Assembly: GCF_040267705.1 (NCBI RefSeq)
Contig: NZ_CP158374.1
Coordinates: 3,410,001-3,474,000 of the forward strand
Reading direction: 5' to 3'
Length of the DNA stretch: 64,000 nucleotides
From: Agromyces sp. G08B096
GTDB lineage: Bacteria; Actinomycetota; Actinomycetes; Actinomycetales; Microbacteriaceae
A program made the position numbers and the translations under genes. The notes beneath the pieces are model-generated. The model saw nothing but the letters and a program-made list of their open reading frames with translations, was not told the origin of the DNA and ran no database searches. This document shows, piece after piece, positions 59,354 through 64,000 of this stretch (within the stretch, counting starts at the first letter, position 1; the number at the start of each line of letters is the position of its first letter).

Positions 59354-60561
59354 CAGACCCCGAGCACCGTGCTCGTCAGCTGCGACAGCGGTTCGGCGAG
59401 CGCGTTGACCTGGTCGCTCAGCGCCTTCATGTCCGCGTCGGTGAGGGTGGCGTAGTCGGCGAACCCGGCGTCGAGCGAACCGTGCACCGCGAGGGCCTCC
59501 TCGAGCGCGGCGAACTGCCCCTCGATCTCCTCGGCGAGCGCGGCACCCTCGTCGCCCTTCGATTCCGCGAGCGCACGCACGGCGCCGAACGCGACGCCGG
59601 CCCCCTGCACGTTGGCGGCGAAGTCCGACAGGTCGGTGCCCGACCACCAGTCCTCCTCGCCGGTGATCTTGCCCGAGGCCACCTCGTCGAGCAGCGCGAT
59701 CGCGCCGTTCGAGATGTCGGCGAGCGAGACCGCGAAGTCGTCGGCCGTCACCAGGTCGTGGAGCTCGGTGACATCGGCGACGAGGCCGTCGGCGAAGCCC
59801 TGACGCTGCTCGGGGGTGGAGGGGCTCCAGCCCTGGAGCGCGTCCTGCCCGTCGGAGTTCAGGTCGCCCGGCTGCGGCGCCCAGAGATCCTTCTCGATCC
59901 GGTGGAACCCGGTCCAGTCGAGCCCGTCGGCGACCGCGTCGACCTCGCGGAAGTCGATCTTCGGATCGAGGTCGCCGAAGGCCTCCGCGGTGGGCTCGAT
60001 GCGCTCGTAGGGCACGCGGGCCGCGGCGAAGAGCGACCGGGCGGTCGCGTCGTCGCCGGCCGCGTACGCGTCGGCGAGCTGCTGCACGAGCGGCAGCAGC
60101 TCGGCGACCTGGGAGCGCACGTACGCGAGGTACTCGGCCACCGCCTGGTCGGCCAGCTGCTGCTCGTCGGAGGAGACCGCGGCCTGCTCGCCGGTGACGG
60201 TGAACTTCGCGAGACCGATCGGCGCCCCGACCTGCTGGAACTTGCACGCGGTGTAGTACGTGCCCGGCTGGAGCTGGGCGGTGAACTCGACCTGCTGCCC
60301 GGGGGTGACGTTCTCCTTCTCGCCGACGATGCGGAGCTTGTCGTCGGCGAGGATCTCGAACTCGTTCACATCGGTGCCGGTGTTCTCCAGCGCGAACGTG
60401 ACCGCGCCGGCGCCGGCCGTCGAGACGCCGACCGTGCAGGCGTCGTCGGAGAGGTCGACGGGGATCGCCTCGGCGAGCTCGCTCTTGGCCACGCAGCCGG
60501 TGAGGACGAGCGCGGTGAGTGCGGTCACGGCGACGGAGGCCGCGAGGGCGCGACGGGTCAT
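59353..60561 (-). CDS. efeO: EfeO iron-uptake lipoprotein (cupredoxin plus M75 domain)
   Basis: A 402-residue lipoprotein. The signal peptide ends 'VLTGC' (Cys23). An N-terminal cupredoxin domain (about 35-125, 'EFTAQLQPGTYYTACKFQQV') precedes the M75 imelysin-like domain with the 'HRIEKDLW' HxxE metal motif and 'DLVADVTEL'-type helices. EfeO binds iron on the outer side and passes it to EfeU. ATG 60561 has AGGAG upstream. Second gene of efeUOB, 77 bases after efeU. Confidence 0.95.
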   Translation of the reverse strand: MTRRALAASVAVTALTALVLTGCVAKSELAEAIPVDLSDDACTVGVSTAGAGAVTFALENTGTDVNEFEILADDKLRIVGEKENVTPGQQVEFTAQLQPGTYYTACKFQQVGAPIGLAKFTVTGEQAAVSSDEQQLADQAVAEYLAYVRSQVAELLPLVQQLADAYAAGDDATARSLFAAARVPYERIEPTAEAFGDLDPKIDFREVDAVADGLDWTGFHRIEKDLWAPQPGDLNSDGQDALQGWSPSTPEQRQGFADGLVADVTELHDLVTADDFAVSLADISNGAIALLDEVASGKITGEEDWWSGTDLSDFAANVQGAGVAFGAVRALAESKGDEGAALAEEIEGQFAALEEALAVHGSLDAGFADYATLTDADMKALSDQVNALAEPLSQLTSTVLGV

Positions 60562-60638
60562 GAGGGCTCCTGTGAGGTGAGGTGAGGCGAGTGGCTGAGG
60601 TGGTGAGCTGAGGCTGCTGAGGCGTGGCGGTCGGGCGG

Positions 60639-61499
60639 TCAGTGCGCGGGCACCGCGGCGGGCGGGGCGTCCGCGACTGCGGCCGGTCGCGGCCGGTGCC
60701 GTCGGCGGAGCATCCGGAGGTAGAGCCAGCCGGTGACCGCCACGTACAGGGTCCAGCCGGCCACCTGCGCCCACGTCGGCTCGGGGGTGAAGTTGAAGAT
60801 GCCGCCGAGCAGGGTGTCGAGGAAACCGCCCGGCTGGACGACGCCGGCGAGGCTGTACGCCGCCGCGCCCCAGCCCGGCACGACGGCGGCCTCCTGCAGG
60901 TCGCCGATGCCGTACGCGAGGACGCCCGCGGCGACGAGGATGAGGAAGAGTCCCGTCCACGTGAAGAACGCCGAGAGGTTCACCTTCACGAGGCCCTTCG
61001 AGATGCCCCAGGAGATCGCGACGGCCGTGACGATGCCGAGCACCGCGCCGGTCGTGCCGAGCACCGGGTCGTTGCCTCCGGCGACGTTGGCCCACACGAA
61101 GAGCGCCGTCTCGATGCCCTCGCGGCCCACGGAGAGCGCCCCGAGCACGACGAGCGCGATCCACGACCGGTCGATGGCCTGATCGACCTGCCCGCGGAGC
61201 TCCTTCGACAGCCCCGCGCCGTGGGTGCCCATCCAGAAGATCATCCAGGTGACCATGGCGACCGCGACGAGGGAGAGGGCGCCGCCGAGGATCTCCTGCG
61301 CCTGGAACGTCAGCGCGTACGGGCCCCAGGTGAGCAGGGCGCCGAAGCCCAAGGAGACGGCGATGGCGAGCCCGATGCCGAGCCAGAGCCGGCCGAGCAG
61401 GTCGCGTCGGCCGAGCTTGCCGAGGTAGGCGACGAGGATGCCGACGACGAGGCCGGCCTCGAGGCCCTCGCGGAGGCCGATGAGGTAGTTCGCGAGCAC
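60639..61499 (-). CDS. efeU: EfeU ferrous iron permease (FTR1/OFeT family)
   Basis: A 286-residue permease with seven membrane segments. Both iron-channel REGxE motifs are present: 'LREGLEAGLVVG' at 9-20 and 'SVGREGIETALF' in the middle. The C-terminal tail is basic and Pro/Ala-rich. It imports Fe3+/Fe2+ across the membrane with EfeO and EfeB. GTG 61499 follows GGGAG. First gene of the operon, behind the DtxR-type box at 61529. Confidence 0.95.
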   Translation of the reverse strand: MLANYLIGLREGLEAGLVVGILVAYLGKLGRRDLLGRLWLGIGLAIAVSLGFGALLTWGPYALTFQAQEILGGALSLVAVAMVTWMIFWMGTHGAGLSKELRGQVDQAIDRSWIALVVLGALSVGREGIETALFVWANVAGGNDPVLGTTGAVLGIVTAVAISWGISKGLVKVNLSAFFTWTGLFLILVAAGVLAYGIGDLQEAAVVPGWGAAAYSLAGVVQPGGFLDTLLGGIFNFTPEPTWAQVAGWTLYVAVTGWLYLRMLRRRHRPRPAAVADAPPAAVPAH

Positions 61500-61528
61500 G
61501 GAGGTCTCCCGGAAGCGGATGGGTGAAG

Positions 61529-61547
61529 TGAGCTAAGGCTAACCTCA
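61529..61547. promoter_or_regulatory. DtxR/IdeR iron box upstream of efeUOB
   Basis: TGAGCTAAGGCTAACCTCA matches the DtxR/IdeR consensus (TTAGGTTAGGCTAACCTAA) at 15 of 19 positions and is itself a near-palindrome. It lies 30 bases upstream of the efeU start and would repress the operon when iron is replete. On the other side it is 75 bases from the oligopeptidase start, so that gene could also be affected. Confidence 0.88.
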
Positions 61548-61621
61548 CTTCGCCGAATCGTCGAACCCGGGTCGCGTTCGGCGACCGCGAACGGCTCCGA
61601 CGGTGGGCGTACCGTGGAACC

Positions 61622-63784
61622 GTGCTGACTCCGCCAGAGACCCCGAAGCGTCCGACGACGAGGGAGCACCACGGCGACGTGGTGGTCGACGACTACGAGT
61701 GGCTGCGCGACAAGGACGACCCCGAGGTCATCGCGCACCTGCACGCCGAGAACGCGTACACCAACGCCCGCACCGAGCACCTCGCCGTGCTCACCGAGCA
61801 GATCTTCGAGGAGATCACCGAACGCACCAAGGAGACCGACCTCTCCGTGCCGACCCGCGAGGGCGACTGGTGGTATTTCACCCGGACCGTCGAGGGCAGC
61901 CAGTACGGCATCCACTGCCGCGTCCCCGCCGCAGGGCCGGACGACTGGGAACCGCCGGTGCTGCCCGAGACCACCGGCGACGAGCTGACGGATGCCTCCT
62001 ACGCGCCGCTGCCCGGCGAACAGGTGCTGCTCGACGAGAACGCCGAGGCCGAGGGCCACGACTACTTCTCGCTCGGCAGCTTCGACATCACCCCCGACGG
62101 CTCCACGCTGCTCTACGCCGTCGACGTCGAGGGAGACGAACGCTACACGCTGCGCCTCCGCGCGCTCGACGGTTCGAGCCGCACCTACGACGACACCATC
62201 GAGGGCACGGCCGCGGGCGCCGTCTTCGACCCGACGGGCCGGTACGTCTTCTACGCCACCGTCGACGAGGCCTGGCGCCCCGACACCATCTGGCGACACG
62301 AGGTCGGCACCGAGGCATCCGCCGATGTGCGGGTGTTCACCGAACCCGACGAACGGTTCTGGCTCGGCGTCGGCGTGACGCGGAGCCGCCGGTTCCTCGT
62401 CATCGAGGCCGGCTCGAACGTCACGAGCGAGACCTGGCTGCTGGATGCCTCGGACCCGACCGGCGAGTTCCGCGTCGTCTGGCCCCGGAAGGACGGCGTC
62501 GAGTACGACGTCGAGCACGTCGTCGCCGGCGGGAAGGACCGCCTGCTCATCGTCCACAACGACGGCGCGGTGAACTTCGAGCTGGTCTCCGTCGCGGCAT
62601 CCGACCCTCAGGGGCCGCGGCGGATGCTGCTGCCCCACAGCGAGGCGGTGCGCCTCGAGGCCGTCGACGCGTTCCGCGACTTCGTGGCGCTGGAGTACCG
62701 CCGCGACGGGCTGCCGCGGGTGGCGATCGCCAAGCTGCCGCCCGCGGGTCTGCCGGCCGACGCGACGCCTGACGACACGCTGCACGAGCTCGTCTTCGAC
62801 GAGCCGCTGATCTCGGTCGCCGTCGGCAGCAATCCCGACTGGGAGCAGCCGACATTGCGCATCGAGACGGCGAGCTTCGTCACGCCGCCCACGGTCACCG
62901 ACCTCGTGGTCGCGACCGGTGAGCGCCGGCTGCGGAAGCAGCAGCCCGTGCTCGGCGGGTACGACCCTTCGCGATACACGCAGCGGCGGGAGTGGGCGAC
63001 GGCCTCCGACGGCACGCGCATCCCGATCTCGCTCGTGTACCGCACCGACCTCGTCGAGCTCGGCACGCCCGCCCCGACGCTTCTCTACGGCTACGGCTCC
63101 TACGAGTTCTCGGTGGACCCGGCGTTCGCGATCCCGAGGCTGTCGCTGCTCGACCGCGGCATGATCTACGCGGTCGCGCACGTCCGAGGCGGCGGCGAGA
63201 TGGGCCGGCTCTGGTACGAGCACGGGAAACGACTGAAGAAGCGGGCGACCTTCACGGACTTCGTCGCGGTCGCCGAGCATCTCGTCGACAACGACATCAC
63301 GGCACCCGACCGGCTCGTGGCGCACGGCGGTTCCGCGGGCGGGCTCCTCGTCGGTGCGGTGGCGAACCTCGCTCCGAGGCTCTTCTCCGGGATCCTCGCG
63401 CGCGTGCCGTTCGTCGACCCGCTCACCTCGATCCTCGATCCGTCGCTGCCGCTCACCGTGATCGAGTGGGACGAGTGGGGCAACCCGCTCGACGACCCAG
63501 AGGTCTACGCGTACATGAAGTCGTACTCCCCGTACGAGAACGTGCACGAGAACCACTACCCGCCGATCCTCGCCATCACCTCCCTGAACGACACCCGGGT
63601 GCTGTACGTCGAGCCGGCGAAGTGGGTCGCGAAGCTGCGCGATGCGGGCGCCGACCCGCTGCTCAAGACCGAGATGGCGGCCGGGCACGGCGGCTCCTCC
63701 GGCCGGTACTCGGCATGGCGGGAGCGCGCGTTCGCGTACGCGTGGGTGATCGACCGGGCGAGGGCGCACCCGTCGGGCGAGTGA
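61622..63784 (+). CDS. ptrB: Oligopeptidase B-type S9 prolyl oligopeptidase family peptidase
   Basis: A 720-residue serine peptidase. N-terminal 'DDYEWLRDKDDPEVIAHLHA' and a seven-bladed propeller precede the alpha/beta-hydrolase domain. Catalytic Ser in 'VAHGGSAGGLLVGAVAN' near residue 568, Asp in 'ITSLNDTRVLYVEPAKW' and His in 'AAGHGGSSGRY'. The S1-pocket region 'FVDPLTSILDPSLPLTVIEW' with acidic residues fits oligopeptidase B, which cuts after Arg or Lys in short peptides. GTG 61622 lies 6 bases after TACCGT (61610-61615), a leaderless start. Cytoplasmic. Confidence 0.93.
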   Translation: MLTPPETPKRPTTREHHGDVVVDDYEWLRDKDDPEVIAHLHAENAYTNARTEHLAVLTEQIFEEITERTKETDLSVPTREGDWWYFTRTVEGSQYGIHCRVPAAGPDDWEPPVLPETTGDELTDASYAPLPGEQVLLDENAEAEGHDYFSLGSFDITPDGSTLLYAVDVEGDERYTLRLRALDGSSRTYDDTIEGTAAGAVFDPTGRYVFYATVDEAWRPDTIWRHEVGTEASADVRVFTEPDERFWLGVGVTRSRRFLVIEAGSNVTSETWLLDASDPTGEFRVVWPRKDGVEYDVEHVVAGGKDRLLIVHNDGAVNFELVSVAASDPQGPRRMLLPHSEAVRLEAVDAFRDFVALEYRRDGLPRVAIAKLPPAGLPADATPDDTLHELVFDEPLISVAVGSNPDWEQPTLRIETASFVTPPTVTDLVVATGERRLRKQQPVLGGYDPSRYTQRREWATASDGTRIPISLVYRTDLVELGTPAPTLLYGYGSYEFSVDPAFAIPRLSLLDRGMIYAVAHVRGGGEMGRLWYEHGKRLKKRATFTDFVAVAEHLVDNDITAPDRLVAHGGSAGGLLVGAVANLAPRLFSGILARVPFVDPLTSILDPSLPLTVIEWDEWGNPLDDPEVYAYMKSYSPYENVHENHYPPILAITSLNDTRVLYVEPAKWVAKLRDAGADPLLKTEMAAGHGGSSGRYSAWRERAFAYAWVIDRARAHPSGE

Positions 63785-63832
63785 GCGGCTCGGGCGAGTG
63801 AGCGAATCCGGCACGTGAGCCGCTCGGGCGCG
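63782..63832. repeat. Three tandem 17-bp units beginning at the ptrB stop codon
   Basis: Units at 63782-63798, 63799-63815 and 63816-63832, all starting TGAGC, with TGA in each of the three frames. GAGCGGCTC (63783-63791) and GAGCCGCTC (63817-63825) are inverted repeats, so units 1 and 3 can form a 9-bp stem. Confidence 0.78.
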
Positions 63833-63905
63833 GGCCGGACCGCCCCGCGTTCGCCGGCAGCGAGCATGTCTGTCGGATGTCGGCGCGCGCTGGCAGACTC
63901 GCGCC

Positions 63906-64000
63906 ATGTCCATCCTCTCGTCGCTCACCGAACGCGTCCCCGATCGGGCCTTCGGCCCCGGCTCCCCTGAGTACGACGCCGGCCGCACCGTGTTCGCCGG
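63906..64000 (+). CDS. Probable FAD-binding oxidoreductase, first 31 residues (cut by window edge)
   Basis: The visible part reads 'MSILSSLTERVP' then 'GPGSPEYDAGRTVFAG'. The 'G.P.YD.AR.VF' run is typical of the N-terminus of FAD-linked oxidases (BBE/PCMH family), just before the flavin-binding domain. ATG 63906 is 6 bases after CAGACT (63894-63899), the leaderless pattern. Too little is present for a firm call. Confidence 0.55.
   Translation, partial: MSILSSLTERVPDRAFGPGSPEYDAGRTVFA

Noticed and set aside
1..64000. tRNA, rRNA, CRISPR, insertion sequence or prophage
   Set aside because: No cloverleaf or rRNA segments, no regularly spaced identical repeats of CRISPR size, and no transposase, integrase or phage structural genes were recognised.

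Overview
The window is about 64 kb of very GC-rich, gene-dense DNA. It looks like chromosome from a high-GC actinobacterium, most likely Microbacteriaceae-like; the genus cannot be fixed from this alone. The reasons are the codon usage, a nucS mismatch-specific endonuclease gene, EfeUOB behind a DtxR/IdeR box, many lipoprotein sugar-binding proteins of ABC importers, and a recurring leaderless promoter form (TAnnnT or nAnnnT, then 6-7 bases, then the start codon). I see no rRNA, tRNA, CRISPR array, insertion sequence, prophage or integrase.

Layout. 1-1306: 5' part of an M13 metallopeptidase. 1397-13265: a long minus-strand operon with an LsrB/A/C/D-like importer, a near-canonical LsrF, a GlpD-like FAD dehydrogenase, an FGGY kinase and an aldolase-SDR fusion, opposite a divergent GntR regulator with clear operator repeats. 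13372-23023: a secreted PIG-L deacetylase with carbohydrate-binding C-terminus, then an ABC sugar importer with a PfkB kinase, opposite a DeoR regulator overlapping a GH4 phospho-glycosidase. 23085-30916: MATE exporter, hypothetical gene, orphan LacI, ureohydrolase, DedA, NarL-type two-component pair, SDR. 30975-33205: kbl-tdh threonine catabolism. 33314-38900: second ABC sugar importer with its own LacI and a Gfo/Idh dehydrogenase. 39248-43616: small peptide ORF, patatin lipase, MFS transporter, nucS, HAD phosphatase, lipoprotein. 43943-50704: immune-inhibitor-A protease, DUF2804, DUF389, TetR, GNAT, glutathione peroxidase. 50763-56647: large LuxR/ATPase regulator, two small-protein genes, a PNPOx-family protein opposite a MocR regulator. 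56749-58027: LysM lipoprotein and two tandem small membrane paralogs. 58046-61499: efeUOB iron uptake. 61622-64000: oligopeptidase B and the start of a probable FAD oxidoreductase.

How the genes work together. Three self-contained carbohydrate loci, each pairing an importer with catabolic enzymes and a regulator, suggest a soil- or plant-associated saprotroph. The Lsr-like locus is the most unusual: it has AI-2-type uptake and LsrF, but the kinase is not LsrK-like and LsrG is absent. Instead it carries a polyol-phosphate-type module of FGGY kinase, GlpD-like oxidase and aldolase/SDR. The second locus imports a glycoside without a PTS yet carries a GH4 enzyme of the phospho-glycoside type, so the PfkB kinase may supply the phosphate. 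A 14-bp palindrome is shared between the orphan LacI at 25 kb and the MFS gene at 40 kb, linking two separated genes into a likely regulon.

Genome-scale signals not explained by genes: an abundant octamer (CGGATGCC/GGCATCCG), three 17-bp-period repeat blocks that begin at stop codons, and a MATE gene whose expected start position carries ATC.
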